DNA of 64,000 nucleotides from RZYY01 sp036794825 (GTDB taxonomy: Bacteria > Bacteroidota > Bacteroidia > Bacteroidales > 4484-276), in NCBI GenBank assembly GCA_036794825.1, contig DAIRGA010000012.1:1-64000 (forward strand), read 5' to 3'. Shown one piece after another: positions 1-9,961 of this stretch (the first letter of the stretch is position 1; the number at the start of each line of letters is the position of its first letter). Position numbers and translations under genes: made by a program. Under the pieces are notes generated by a model. That model made no database searches. It had not been told where the DNA came from and was given only the letters and a program-made list of their open reading frames with translations.

Positions 1-308
1 CGAGCTGGGTTCAGAACGTCGCGAGACAGTTCGGTCCCTATCTGTTGTGGGCGTTGGAAACTTGAGAGGACCTGACCTTAGTACGAGAGGACCGGGTTGG
101 ACAAACCTCTAGTGTGCCTGCTGTAGCGCCAGCTGCACCGCAGGGTAGCTACGTTTGGATGAGATAAGTGCTGAAAGCATCTAAGCACGAAACTCGCCTC
201 AAGATGAGGTTTCCTTTAAGGGCCGTTCTAGACCAGGACGTTGATAGGCTGCAGGTGTAAAGGTGGTAACATCAAAGCTGAGCAGTACTAATTGCCCGAT
301 AGCTTTCT
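1..308 (+). rRNA. 23S ribosomal RNA, 3' end (partial)
   Basis: The window opens inside the last ~300 nt of 23S rRNA. The sarcin-ricin loop core (AGTACGAGAGGACC) lies near 80-93, and the terminal helix ends near the AGCAGTACTAATTGCC stretch at about 281-296. The exact 3' end is estimated. The 5S gene follows on the same strand, so this is the end of an rRNA operon; the 16S gene is outside the window. Confidence 0.97.
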
Positions 309-384
309 ACAGTCGTGATTTCTCATAATGACCCAAATTAATGTATTTTCTTTCTCTTATATGTCTAAATTATTGAAGATCTTA

Positions 385-492
<108 letters not shown>

Positions 493-501
493 TTTTTTAA
501 A

Positions 502-530
502 AACCCCGATATTCTTCGGGGTTTTTTTTT
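502..530 (+). terminator. rRNA operon terminator
   Basis: AACCCCGA / TTCGGGGTT hairpin with a short loop followed by nine or more T residues, directly after 5S. A textbook intrinsic terminator closing the rRNA operon. Confidence 0.92.
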
Positions 531-969
531 GCCTGAGAATGAAATATTTTTATTCAATAGCAAACATTGGTGCTGTATGTTTGATCTCAGTATTTATTTT
601 TCAGGTATGAACCAATGAAGGAAAAATGAGTATTTAACTTTCAAATACCTAAGACTCATATTGCATTTAACACTGTTTCGATACAAGTTTTAACACATGT
701 AGATTTAAGAGGTTGAAATTCATTATTGTTCATGCTTAAAACTGACACTTTTAGGTCATTCAACTATCTCGTTAGTTTGAAAACATCACATAATGTGAGT
801 TTTACTAATTAGGATGTAATCAATCCTTCAGGTGATTTGCTTTTAAATATTTTCATTCGAAATTTTTACCTAAAGAAAATAAAGCCCTCATTATCACGCT
901 ATTTTAATCAAAACCAGAAACCAAATAGTTGTCAGCCTGTTATTAATACTAAAATTATTAAGAAAAAAC
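531..969. other. AT-rich intergenic region, no gene seen
   Basis: About 440 bases between the rRNA terminator and the queA promoter. I see no credible coding frame, tRNA or strong hairpin; composition is AT-rich. Confidence 0.6.
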
Positions 970-1000
970 TTGACTTCTGCTTCTGCTGAAACTATATTTG
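970..1000 (+). promoter_or_regulatory. Bacteroidota-type promoter of queA
   Basis: TTG at 970-972, a 20-bp spacer, then TATATTTG at 993-1000, matching the Bacteroidota primary-sigma consensus (TTG at -33, TAnnTTTG at -7). The expected start is about 4 nt past the box, giving a ~40-nt leader before the queA ATG at 1044. Confidence 0.75.
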
Positions 1001-1043
1001 CAGGCTTTTTACTAAATAATTCTTTCTTTAACTACATTAATTT

Positions 1044-2093
1044 ATGAAATTATCCCAGTTTAAGTACCATTTGCCCCCGGAACTGATAGCTTCTCAGCCC
1101 GCTGAAAACCGCGACCAATGCCGCCTGATGGTTCTTGATCGCAAAACCCAGTCCATCGAGCACAAAATCTTTACGGATATCCTCGACTATTTTGATGATG
1201 GTGATGTATTTGTGCTTAATAATACCAAAGTTTTCCCGGCTAAGTTGATGGGAACCAAAGAGAAAACCGGTGCTCGCATTGAAGTTTTTCTTCTTCGGGA
1301 ACTTAACCAGGAGACCCGTTTGTGGGATGTGTTGGTTGACCCTGCCCGAAAAATCAGAATTGGCAACAAATTGTACTTCGGAGAGCACGATGAATTGGTT
1401 GCCGAAGTGATTGATAACACTACTTCCCGTGGACGTACACTCCGGTTTCTTTATGATGGGCCTTATCCTGAGTTCAAACGGATGCTCCAGGCAATGGGAA
1501 AAACTCCCATTCCGAAAATCATCAACCGCGATGTGAAGCCTGAGGATGAACATTGGTATCAGACAATTTTTGCAAAACATGAGGGCGCTGTTGCTGCTCC
1601 TACAGCCGGTCTTCACTTTAGCCGCGAACTGATGAAACGTCTCGAGCTGAAGGGAGTAAATTTTGCCGAGCTAACTCTGCACGCCGGATTAGGCAACTTC
1701 CGCCAGATTGAGGTTGAGGATCTTTCAAAACATAAAATGGATTCGGAAGATATGAGTGTGGATGAAAAATGTTCGGAGATTGTCAACAAAGCCAAAGATG
1801 CACGAAAGAATATCTGTGCAGTAGGCACTACAACCATCAAAGCCATGGAAACAGCGCTTACGATTTCGGGACACCTGAAACCTTATTCCGGCTGGACCAA
1901 TAAGTTCATTTTCCCTCCCTATGATTTCAGACTGGCTAACTCCATGGTAACTAACTTCCACCTGCCATTGTCCAGTATGATGATGTTGGTGGCCGCTTTT
2001 TCGGGTTACGATTTCCTTATGAAAGCATACAAGGAAGCCGTTCAGAAAAAGTACAAAGTTTTCTCCTATGGCGATGCTATGCTGATCTTATAA
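1044..2093 (+). CDS. queA: S-adenosylmethionine:tRNA ribosyltransferase-isomerase QueA
   Basis: Transfers and isomerises the ribose of AdoMet onto 7-aminomethyl-7-deazaguanine in tRNA to give epoxyqueuosine, the penultimate step of queuosine synthesis, in the cytoplasm. 349 residues, the usual family length. QueA signatures are present: VLNNTKVFPAK (~57-67), AAPTAGLHF (~184-192), TLHAGLGNF (~211-219) and the C-terminal TNFHLPLSS block (~303-312). The ATG is the only reasonable start and lies ~40 nt after a consensus promoter. It appears monocistronic, with a terminator 40 bp downstream. Confidence 0.97.
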   Translation: MKLSQFKYHLPPELIASQPAENRDQCRLMVLDRKTQSIEHKIFTDILDYFDDGDVFVLNNTKVFPAKLMGTKEKTGARIEVFLLRELNQETRLWDVLVDPARKIRIGNKLYFGEHDELVAEVIDNTTSRGRTLRFLYDGPYPEFKRMLQAMGKTPIPKIINRDVKPEDEHWYQTIFAKHEGAVAAPTAGLHFSRELMKRLELKGVNFAELTLHAGLGNFRQIEVEDLSKHKMDSEDMSVDEKCSEIVNKAKDARKNICAVGTTTIKAMETALTISGHLKPYSGWTNKFIFPPYDFRLANSMVTNFHLPLSSMMMLVAAFSGYDFLMKAYKEAVQKKYKVFSYGDAMLIL

Positions 2094-2132
2094 AATATTG
2101 CAGACTATTAAGCTCTGATTAATAGAGGATTG

Positions 2133-2182
2133 AGGCGTAAAGTATTGTTTAATCAAAATGCTACTTTGCGCCTTCTTTTTTT
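2133..2182 (+). terminator. queA terminator
   Basis: Twelve-bp stem AGGCGTAAAGTA (2133-2144) and TACTTTGCGCCT (2162-2173), with one G-T pair, followed by a T-rich run. Intrinsic terminator between queA and ispD. Confidence 0.85.
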
Positions 2183-2220
2183 GTAACCACCTACATGATA
2201 ACCATCAATAAAAAATCAAG

Positions 2221-2886
2221 GTGAATAAAAATGTAATAATTGTAGCTGGTGGAATGGGTATGAGGATGAACACCAGCACTCCCAAACAATTTCTTCCTGT
2301 TGCCGGAAAACCTGTTTTGATGCATACTATCCTTCGTTTTTATCATTTTGACGAAAAAATGAAAATCATTGTGGTTCTGCCTTTCGCTCACATCGAAACC
2401 TGGAACAGACTATGCTCGGAGCAACGATTCCTGGTTCCTCACATTGTGATTACCGGAGGCAGCGAGCGATTTTACTCTGTAATAAACGGGCTGTCCAACG
2501 TTCCTGAGAATGAACTGGTGGCCATCCATGACGGCGTAAGACCGCTGGTTTCTGAAGATTTGATTGCCCGCTGCTTTGTAGCAGCAGCCACCTTCGGAAA
2601 TGCAATACCGGTAATCTCACCCAATGAATCGTTGCGAAAGATTGAGGAATCGGCCAGTTACCCTGTAGATCGCAATCAATTCCGACTGGTGCAAACGCCT
2701 CAGACTTTCATTAGCAACCTGATTATCGAAGCCTACCATCAGCCTTTTAAAAGTAGTTTTACCGATGATGCCACTGTTTTCGAATCATCAGGCCATCGCG
2801 TACACCTCGTCGAAGGGGAACCGGAGAATATCAAAATAACCCGTCCTGCTGATCTTCGGATCGCTGAGGCTTTGATGAGAAAATAA
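2221..2886 (+). CDS. ispD: 2-C-methyl-D-erythritol 4-phosphate cytidylyltransferase IspD
   Basis: Couples CTP to MEP to form CDP-methylerythritol in the non-mevalonate isoprenoid pathway; cytoplasmic. 221 residues, normal length. The nucleotide-binding N-terminus AGGMGMRM...PKQF (~9-24) and the AIHDGVRPLV block (~101-110) are clear. The start is a GTG at 2221; no in-frame ATG fits better without losing the first beta strand. The pathway kinase ispE is also in this window (28329-29141), not linked. ruvC follows within ~70 bp but has its own promoter-like box. Confidence 0.96.
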   Translation: MNKNVIIVAGGMGMRMNTSTPKQFLPVAGKPVLMHTILRFYHFDEKMKIIVVLPFAHIETWNRLCSEQRFLVPHIVITGGSERFYSVINGLSNVPENELVAIHDGVRPLVSEDLIARCFVAAATFGNAIPVISPNESLRKIEESASYPVDRNQFRLVQTPQTFISNLIIEAYHQPFKSSFTDDATVFESSGHRVHLVEGEPENIKITRPADLRIAEALMRK

Positions 2887-2929
2887 TTTCGATAAATCTT
2901 TTTGCCAACGTTCTCAATTTCTGTCAGAT

Positions 2930-2937
2930 TATCTTTG
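2930..2937 (+). promoter_or_regulatory. -7 box (TATCTTTG) upstream of ruvC
   Basis: TATCTTTG fits TAnnTTTG exactly; no TTG at the right spacing is visible. Its position makes the downstream GTG at 2959 the likely ruvC start, because upstream candidate starts would lie in front of the transcript. Confidence 0.5.
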
Positions 2938-2958
2938 CAAGCCATTCAAAATATTACT

Positions 2959-3522
2959 GTGGAAAATCGAACCGATAGAATAATTCTGGGGATAGATCCC
3001 GGCACCAATATTATGGGTTACGGCGTGATTTGTGATAACGGCAGGGCAATGACGCTGCTTGCAATGGGTGTGCTCAAACTTTCTAAGTACACCAGTCAGC
3101 CATTGCGATTGAGGAAAATTTTCGAAAGTACCCTGTCGTTGGTTGAGCAGTACAAACCCGATGAATTTTCGATCGAAGCGCCATTTTATGGCAAAAATGT
3201 TCAATCAATGCTCAAGCTGGGACGAGCACAAGGTGTGGCTATGGCTGCTGCGCTTTACCGCGACATCCCGATTTTTGAATATTCTCCGCTCGAAATCAAA
3301 AAATCCATAACCGGTAACGGAAGTTCTTCTAAAGAGCAGGTTGCAGCCATGCTTTTTCGTTTGCTCAAATTCGATAATAACCCCGAAACACTTGATGCCA
3401 CCGATGGACTTGCCGCAGCCGTTTGTCACTACTTCAAACGGACAAAATCAACCGGCGGCAAAGCATTCACCGGATGGAAGAGTTTCCTGGCTGATAATCC
3501 TGACAGGTTGAAGAAAAGTTGA
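2959..3522 (+). CDS. ruvC: Holliday junction endonuclease RuvC
   Basis: Resolves Holliday junctions with RuvAB during recombinational repair. From the GTG at 2959 the protein is 187 residues. The four catalytic acidic residues are visible: Asp13 in LGIDPG, Glu73 in IEAPF, Asp146 and Asp149 in LDATDGLAAA. A longer frame starts at a TTG at 2902, but its extra 19 residues precede the conserved first strand and overlap a TATCTTTG promoter box, so I prefer 2959. It is convergent with purL. Confidence 0.95.
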   Translation: MENRTDRIILGIDPGTNIMGYGVICDNGRAMTLLAMGVLKLSKYTSQPLRLRKIFESTLSLVEQYKPDEFSIEAPFYGKNVQSMLKLGRAQGVAMAAALYRDIPIFEYSPLEIKKSITGNGSSSKEQVAAMLFRLLKFDNNPETLDATDGLAAAVCHYFKRTKSTGGKAFTGWKSFLADNPDRLKKS

Positions 3523-3564
3523 TTTTCACGATTAACTCCAGGAGTTTTCATTAATCAGATTCAC

Positions 3565-6500
3565 CTATACTGAACTCTTTTCTTTCACCCACTCGCGTGC
3601 GTTCACGAAGGCCGCAATCCAGGGAGTAACCTGGTCTGTCCTTCTGTTTTCTGGGTAATGCGCCCATTGCCAGGGCAAAATTGCGCGCTCGAGATGCGGC
3701 ATCATGGCAAGATGACGGCCATCTTCTGACACAATTCCTGCGGCAGCAAAGGGAGAACCATTGGGATTTCCGGGATACTCATTGTAGGAGTACCGGATTG
3801 CGATCTCGTATTTCGATTCGTCCAGCGGAAAGTGGAATTTTCCTTCGCCGTGCGCAACCCAAATTCCCAGTCGACTGCCTGCCAACGACTTCAGCATCAC
3901 AGCGTTGTTGGGTAAAATATCAACATTGAGAAATGCCGATTCAAATTTTCCGGAACCATTATGGAGCATTTTAGGATGTTTTTCATGATCCGGATAGATC
4001 AATCCAAGTTCGGTCATCACCTGGCAACCATTGCAAACGCCGAGGCTGAGCGTGTCCTGACGTTGGTAGAAGTTGCTGATGGCGGCTTTTGCTTTTTCGT
4101 TGTAAAGCAGCGCGCCGGCCCAGCCTTTGCCCGAACCAAGTACATCAGAATTGGAAAACCCTCCCACAAAAACTATAAAGTTAATGTCCTCCAGCGTTTC
4201 ACGCCCGCTGATGAGATCGGTGGTGTGCACGTCTTTCACATCAAATCCGGCCAGGTAGAGCGACCAGGCCATTTCACGATCGCCGTTAACTCCTTTTTCG
4301 CGAATGATGGCAGCTTTGATACCGGTTGATTTTCTGCGTTTTGGATCGGTTCCAAATTGTGAAAACTGTCCTGAAAATCCATTTGAAAAACTGAATTTCA
4401 CTGGCTGTTGCTTGTAATTGCTGTAGCGATCCAGCGCGAGCGAGGGTAAAGTCTGGTTTCTTTCAAAAAGATAGGAGGTCTTGTACCATAGGTCTCTAAG
4501 GCTCTCAATATCAAAATCATGAGCTTGTTCGTAATGTCTGACGGTAACCTTTCTGTCGGACACATAATGCCCGATTGCCGTTGCATCAATGCCGGCAGAT
4601 TGCAATTTGGATAAAACATTGTCCACTTTTTTAACCTGAATTACTACGGCCGGTCTTTCGCTGAAAAGTATCCTGATGAGGTCTTCATCGCCCAATCCGG
4701 ATAAATCAATGGATAATCCGCCGCTGGTGTTGGGGAAATTCATTTCGAGCAGCGTTGTGATCAATCCACCGGCTGAAACATCATGCCCGGCGAGCACCTT
4801 GCTTTCGTTAATCAGTTGCTGAATTGCACTAAAAACATTTCTGAAATAACCGGCATCCGAAACATCCGGTGGAGTATTTCCGATGGTTCCGTGGATTTGT
4901 GCAAAACTGCTTCCGCCGAGTTCAAACCCCGTCCTGGTGAAAGGGATATAAATGATCTCCGAATTCAAATCGTTGACAAGGGCTGGTCTTATGGTTTTCC
5001 TGATGTCGGAAATTTCGGCTACCGTAGAGATTATCACCGTTCCTGGGGCAAGGACTTTTTTACCGTCCGGATATTTCTGGGTCATCGAAAGCGAGTCTTT
5101 TCCGGTGGGAATGTTGATTCCCAGCGCTGTAGCGAATTCCCCGGCGGCTTTCACAGCTTTGTAAAGTCTTGCATTTTCGCCATCATTTCGGGCAGGCCAC
5201 ATCCAGTTGGCCGAAAGCGAAACCCCCTTTAGTCCCTGAACTACAGGTGTCCAAACAAGATTAGTAAGTGCCTCAGCTATAGCGAGTACCGGCCCTTTTG
5301 CCGGATCAATCAAACCCGCAACCGGTGCGAGCCCGATGGAAGTGGCAACCCCTTTAATCCCCTGGTAATCAACAACTGTAACCCCTAAATTATTCAAAGG
5401 CAACTGGATTTCCCCCACACATTGCTGCAGGGCGATTTTGCCGGTAACCGAGCGGTCAACTTTGTTGGTGAGCCAGTCTTTGCAGGCCACTGCCTCGATT
5501 TGCAGTACTTTTTCGAGGTAATCCTGAATTTTTTCGGAAGCGTAAACAGGTTCAGGAAATCTATACGTAATGGTTTTGTCGGTGAGCAGGCTCTTTGGCG
5601 GTTTCCCGAAAAAATCGGTCAGGTCGAGGTCAATGGGGTGAACGTCAGAATTTTTTTTCTGAAAAGTGAAACGATGATCCCCGGTAGTTTGCCCAACCAC
5701 ATAAAACGGCGCTCTTTCGCGTTCGGCCACATGCTTCATCAGATCAACATCTTCGGGTCTAAGAATCAGCCCCATCCGTTCCTGCGATTCATTTCCAATG
5801 ATCTCTTTATTCGAAAGGGTAGGGTCGCCAACGGGCAGTTTGTCAATTTCGATAACAGCGCCGGTTTCTTCCACCAGTTCCGACAGGCTGTTAAGGTGAC
5901 CGCCCGCGCCATGATCGTGAATGGAAATAATGGGATTGTGGCCGGCTTCCACCATCGCCCTGATGGTGTTGTAAACCCGTTTTTGCATCTCAGGATTGGA
6001 GCGCTGCACGGCATTAAGTTCGATGTGGTTAGAAAACTGTCCGGTGGCTACTGACGAAACCGCTCCGCCACCCATCCCGATCCGGTAGTTATCACCACCC
6101 ATCACAATCACTTTGTCGCCCGGTTGCGGATGACCCTTTAGAGCATCCTCTTTTTTGCCAAAGCCAACTCCACCAGCCAGCATGATCACTTTGTCGTAGC
6201 CCCAGTTATTTTTTTCGCCTGCATATTCAAACGTAAGCAAACTTCCACAGATCAATGGCTGGCCGAATTTATTCCCAAAATCGCTGGCGCCGTTGGAGGC
6301 TTTAATCAGAATATTCAGCGGTGTTTGATAAAGCCATCGTCTTTCGGGGAATTGCTCTTCCCACTCACGGCTGGCTTCAAGCCTGGGATAGGAGGTCATG
6401 TACACCGCGGTTCCGGCCAGAGGCATACTCCCTTTTCCACCTGCCATACGATCGCGGACTTCGCCTCCCGAGCCGGTTGCGGCACCGTTGAAGGGTTCTA

Positions 6501-7260
6501 CCGTGGTTGGAAAATTGTGGGTTTCAGCTTTCAGCGAAATCACTGTTTCGATGTCTGACGTAGTGAAATAATCCGGAACATCCTGCCTGAGCGGAGCAAA
6601 CTGCTCGGCTCCAGGTCCTTCAACGAAAGCAACATTGTCTTTATAGGCCGAAACTATGCGGTTGGGATTCTCCTTCGAGGTTTTTTTAATCATTCCGAAA
6701 AGCGAATCTGGCATCTGTTTGCCATCAATCACAAAAGTGCCGTTAAAAATCTTGTGCCTGCAATGCTCCGAGTTCACCTGGGCAAATCCGTAAACCTCAC
6801 CATCCGTCAGTTTTCGGCCAATCCGCTTGCTCAGTTCTTCCAGGTATTGCACTTCATCAGCGCTCAGTGCAAGACCTTCAGTCTGGTTGTAGGCCGCAAC
6901 ATCTTCGATAAAAATAATGGGTTCGGGCTGCCGTTCGATAGTGAAAATATGCTGGTCAAGTCTATGGTAAAGCTCGCTCAGCATTGGATCAAACTGCGGA
7001 TTTTCTGCTTCTGCCTCCTTAAATTCCTCCATTCTCTCAATTCCGCTAATCCCCATGTTTTGGGTAATTTCAACTGCATTGGTACTCCAGGGCGTAACCA
7101 TCTCTTTGCGGGGACCGATATAACTGCCCAAAATTTCCATGGAATCAATTTTATTGGCATCACCAAGCAACCATTTCAACTTAATGATTTCAATTTCAGT
7201 CAGATCATCGTTTTTAGAAATGGCAATTAACGAGGTTGAATTTTGGAAGAAGTGAATCAT
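3565..7260 (-). CDS. purL: Phosphoribosylformylglycinamidine synthase PurL (single chain)
   Basis: Converts FGAR, ATP and glutamine to FGAM in purine synthesis. About 1231 residues from the ATG at 7258-7260, the large PurL form as in E. coli. It has an N-terminal PurS-like part, the FGAM synthase core with HNFPTTVEPFNGAATGSGG and VNSEHCRHKIF motifs, and a C-terminal glutamine amidotransferase with the Cys nucleophile in LGVCNGCQ and a His in HGEGKFHFP. The frame continues open upstream to 7359, but those 33 residues overlap a TACTTTTG promoter box (7292-7299) and do not look like PurL, so the later start is taken. Confidence 0.97.
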   Translation of the reverse strand: MIHFFQNSTSLIAISKNDDLTEIEIIKLKWLLGDANKIDSMEILGSYIGPRKEMVTPWSTNAVEITQNMGISGIERMEEFKEAEAENPQFDPMLSELYHRLDQHIFTIERQPEPIIFIEDVAAYNQTEGLALSADEVQYLEELSKRIGRKLTDGEVYGFAQVNSEHCRHKIFNGTFVIDGKQMPDSLFGMIKKTSKENPNRIVSAYKDNVAFVEGPGAEQFAPLRQDVPDYFTTSDIETVISLKAETHNFPTTVEPFNGAATGSGGEVRDRMAGGKGSMPLAGTAVYMTSYPRLEASREWEEQFPERRWLYQTPLNILIKASNGASDFGNKFGQPLICGSLLTFEYAGEKNNWGYDKVIMLAGGVGFGKKEDALKGHPQPGDKVIVMGGDNYRIGMGGGAVSSVATGQFSNHIELNAVQRSNPEMQKRVYNTIRAMVEAGHNPIISIHDHGAGGHLNSLSELVEETGAVIEIDKLPVGDPTLSNKEIIGNESQERMGLILRPEDVDLMKHVAERERAPFYVVGQTTGDHRFTFQKKNSDVHPIDLDLTDFFGKPPKSLLTDKTITYRFPEPVYASEKIQDYLEKVLQIEAVACKDWLTNKVDRSVTGKIALQQCVGEIQLPLNNLGVTVVDYQGIKGVATSIGLAPVAGLIDPAKGPVLAIAEALTNLVWTPVVQGLKGVSLSANWMWPARNDGENARLYKAVKAAGEFATALGINIPTGKDSLSMTQKYPDGKKVLAPGTVIISTVAEISDIRKTIRPALVNDLNSEIIYIPFTRTGFELGGSSFAQIHGTIGNTPPDVSDAGYFRNVFSAIQQLINESKVLAGHDVSAGGLITTLLEMNFPNTSGGLSIDLSGLGDEDLIRILFSERPAVVIQVKKVDNVLSKLQSAGIDATAIGHYVSDRKVTVRHYEQAHDFDIESLRDLWYKTSYLFERNQTLPSLALDRYSNYKQQPVKFSFSNGFSGQFSQFGTDPKRRKSTGIKAAIIREKGVNGDREMAWSLYLAGFDVKDVHTTDLISGRETLEDINFIVFVGGFSNSDVLGSGKGWAGALLYNEKAKAAISNFYQRQDTLSLGVCNGCQVMTELGLIYPDHEKHPKMLHNGSGKFESAFLNVDILPNNAVMLKSLAGSRLGIWVAHGEGKFHFPLDESKYEIAIRYSYNEYPGNPNGSPFAAAGIVSEDGRHLAMMPHLERAILPWQWAHYPENRRTDQVTPWIAAFVNAREWVKEKSSV

Positions 7261-7291
7261 TTCGGGAATTTTTATTTTTGAATAACACATG

Positions 7292-7299
7292 CAAAAGTA
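7292..7299 (-). promoter_or_regulatory. -7 box (TACTTTTG) of purL
   Basis: Exact TAnnTTTG on the minus strand, 31 bp upstream of the chosen purL ATG. No well-spaced TTG is seen. It supports the start at 7260. Confidence 0.55.
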
Positions 7300-7471
7300 G
7301 GAAATGAAATCGGAACGGAAGCTGCGATGGCAATTGAGACAAATCGTAAGGATTACCACTGAGAATTATTTCACTGGTAAACGCATAAATCCCGGCTTTT
7401 CAGTTTGCACATCCAGTTGAAATAAGGAACGAAATCCGGATTTTCGTAATTTTACCGAAAAATCAGGCAAA

Positions 7472-9142
7472 ATGAAGATTTCAATCACCTGCGCTCTGAT
7501 CCTTGCGATCTTTCATCTGTCAAATTCACAGAACATCCCTTACAACACCGTACCCGACTGGGAATCCACGCCCTTATCCCATATAGCCACCGGGCTTGCG
7601 CTTGTGGACATTAACGGCGATGGCTGGAAAGATATCGTTGCAGCCAACGGCAACGACATTTCGATTCAAAGCCTGGTGGTTTATTACAATAATGGCGATG
7701 GCACATTCCCGCCTGATCCATCCTGGAGTTCGCTGGATACTGATTACCACGGCCATTGCGCAGCCGGCGATGTCAATAAGGATGGCTGGCCGGATGTGGT
7801 AGTTTCGGTGTATATCGGTAAGGCAGGATTTTCGCAGCCCGGGAGGGTGAAGGTCTATTATAACAACGGCGGAGTGCTTGAATCCACCCCTTCGTTTGAA
7901 TCAGTGGAATTTTACACTTTCAGTTGTGCGATCGGCGATGCCAATGGCGACGGGTGGTTGGATATCGCTGTGGCAGCCAGCGAATCCTACACAAGTGTTT
8001 GGGACAGGGGAAAGGTTTTTTTTAATAATAACGGCCAGTTCAATAATACGCCCGATTGGGAAACCGCCAACCTTGCCGGCTTTATGGACGTGGAATTTGG
8101 CGATATGGACAGCAACGGCTTCCTCGACCTGGTTTTTATCAGCAACCAATACCCAAATGCAATTTATCTATCAGATGATCAGGGGATTATCTCCAATCAA
8201 CCTGCATGGCAATCTTCTGAGACCATTACTTTCAACAATTCGCTTGATATCGGATATTTTGGTGAAAATAAGACCCCGGGATTTGTTACCACCGGCAACA
8301 ATCAATTGGGTGGAGACGGAAAAGTGAGGTTCTATGATTTCCCTTCCGGAATTCCGGTCAATAGCGCTGCAACATGGATTTCGCCACCGGTGGGATATGG
8401 GTCGGGTATTGCCCTGGCTGACGTTACCCGTGATGGCAATTTAGACCTGATTTATGGCGGCTGGTGGCTTCCCATGCGAATCATCAGAGGCACTGGAACT
8501 TCGTTCGAGAACACAGTGGCTTACACGTCCTCCACAAATTCGGTGGTAGAAGCCATCCAGCTGGCCGATCTTGGCCGAAAATCCATCTATGTAACCACAG
8601 AAACTCTCACCCAATTACCTGACCAGTCCAATTCCATTATCCTTAAACACCAGCTTGTCGAAAGTATTCTTGCCATTTACAAAAACAATTTGCTGCTTCA
8701 GCCATCCCAGTACTGTTTTGTGCCCAACAAAAACTGGATTGCCTTCACTGAAAAGCTGCTCCCGGCGGATGAAATCATCGTGGATTATGAAGTTAGTTCC
8801 CATCCCGACATCGTAATCACCAACTGGGACAGCCAGAAGGGTAATTATATCTTCACCAATATCAATAATTACCTCACCATTCATGACAAAAAGGGCAGGC
8901 GTAGTTTTTTACGGTTGTTTCCAAATCCGGCAACCACAAGTTGTTCAGTCATTTTTGATGTTGAAAATCCCGATCTTTACACACTGAAACTATACAACGC
9001 TCAAGGCATCTGCGTCCGAAATGAGAGGCCGGATCAAACGGATTTTGAGATTGATGTGAAATCCCTCACTCCCGGGCTTTATTTTGTGGGTATTGAGATA
9101 GAAGGAAAAATGATTTCCACCGAAGTACTTATCATTCAATAA
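7472..9142 (+). CDS. Secreted FG-GAP/VCBS repeat protein with T9SS sorting tail
   Basis: 556 residues. An N-terminal signal peptide (residues 1-~19, ending SNSQN) is followed by several FG-GAP/VCBS-type units, seen as repeated GDxNxDGWxDI/V blades (for example DINGDGWKDIV, DVNKDGWPDVV, DANGDGWLDIA, DMDSNGFLDLV) that bind Ca2+ and form a beta-propeller. The last ~75 residues begin LFPNPATTSCSVIF and end in a GLYFVGIEIEGK strand, the type IX secretion C-terminal sorting domain. It is therefore probably exported and anchored at the cell surface. Ligand and role are unknown. The CBS protein gene starts 36 bp downstream. Confidence 0.85.
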   Translation: MKISITCALILAIFHLSNSQNIPYNTVPDWESTPLSHIATGLALVDINGDGWKDIVAANGNDISIQSLVVYYNNGDGTFPPDPSWSSLDTDYHGHCAAGDVNKDGWPDVVVSVYIGKAGFSQPGRVKVYYNNGGVLESTPSFESVEFYTFSCAIGDANGDGWLDIAVAASESYTSVWDRGKVFFNNNGQFNNTPDWETANLAGFMDVEFGDMDSNGFLDLVFISNQYPNAIYLSDDQGIISNQPAWQSSETITFNNSLDIGYFGENKTPGFVTTGNNQLGGDGKVRFYDFPSGIPVNSAATWISPPVGYGSGIALADVTRDGNLDLIYGGWWLPMRIIRGTGTSFENTVAYTSSTNSVVEAIQLADLGRKSIYVTTETLTQLPDQSNSIILKHQLVESILAIYKNNLLLQPSQYCFVPNKNWIAFTEKLLPADEIIVDYEVSSHPDIVITNWDSQKGNYIFTNINNYLTIHDKKGRRSFLRLFPNPATTSCSVIFDVENPDLYTLKLYNAQGICVRNERPDQTDFEIDVKSLTPGLYFVGIEIEGKMISTEVLIIQ

Positions 9143-9178
9143 ATCAGACACTGAAACTTTTCGATAAGAAGTAAACCT

Positions 9179-9892
9179 ATGAGACAAAATGCTGATCTTT
9201 TTCTGGCTACATTCAATGCGTTGGAGCGCCATTTGCAAAAGAATTTCAACAACGGCAATCACGGGCCTTTCAGGATGCTGCTGAAAACCGCAGCCAATAA
9301 GGATGCCGTTTACCGGCGGTTTATGGATGATCTTTTTGCCATCGGCGACCTGCGCAATGTAATCGTTCACAGCGACCGGTTTAATGGCCGGCCGATTGCC
9401 GAGCCTGTGGATGAGATTGTAAAAAGACTGGAGGAGATATGGAACATCATCGAACACCCTGATAAGGTAGATATTTTTGATAAAAAAGTTCTCTATTGTT
9501 TTGCCGATGATTACCTGGATAAGGCGCTGAACCTCATGTTGAAGAATAAAATCACCCTTGTTCCCGTGCTGCAGAACGCTGAAATCATTGATGTACTTAA
9601 CGGAAACCACATTACCTACTGGCTGGCCAATCAATCCATAGTCTCCACCACCGAAACCAAAATCAGAGAGGTGCTGCTGCATGCTGAGTATCGTGGCAAT
9701 TTCAGGTTGATCTCCCGGCGTATGTCGGTGTACGAAGCCATCGAAATATTTAAAAGATCCTATCGCGAGGAGCCGAAAAACCGTTACTACGACGCAATGA
9801 TTATCACCGAGCACGGCCGAAAAGATGAAAAAATGACCGGTATCATCGTGTTGAAAGACATCGCCAATTATGTTTCAGGTCAGGATATTTGA
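9179..9892 (+). CDS. CBS-pair protein with HEPN-like N-terminus
   Basis: 237 residues, cytoplasmic. The N-terminal ~110 residues are helical and contain RNVIVH (~residue 60), an R-x4-H motif as in HEPN RNase and scaffold domains. The C-terminal half reads as two CBS motifs (NKITLVPVLQNAEIIDVLN; DAMIITEHGRKDEKMTGIIVLKDIANYV) of the type that binds adenine nucleotides. No membrane segment. Function not recognised; the arrangement suggests a nucleotide-sensing module controlling an N-terminal effector. The HEPN call rests on one short motif and helical context. Confidence 0.6.
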   Translation: MRQNADLFLATFNALERHLQKNFNNGNHGPFRMLLKTAANKDAVYRRFMDDLFAIGDLRNVIVHSDRFNGRPIAEPVDEIVKRLEEIWNIIEHPDKVDIFDKKVLYCFADDYLDKALNLMLKNKITLVPVLQNAEIIDVLNGNHITYWLANQSIVSTTETKIREVLLHAEYRGNFRLISRRMSVYEAIEIFKRSYREEPKNRYYDAMIITEHGRKDEKMTGIIVLKDIANYVSGQDI

Positions 9893-9961
9893 TTCGAAAT
9901 CATTTTTCTCTTTAATAGCATCGCCTTGATTTTGAATCAGAAGGCTCTGAACCTTTCTTGC

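Noticed and set aside
3681..7230. Several plus-strand frames of 80-210 codons opposite purL
   Set aside because: Antisense shadows of a well-supported gene; no family resemblance and no promoter.
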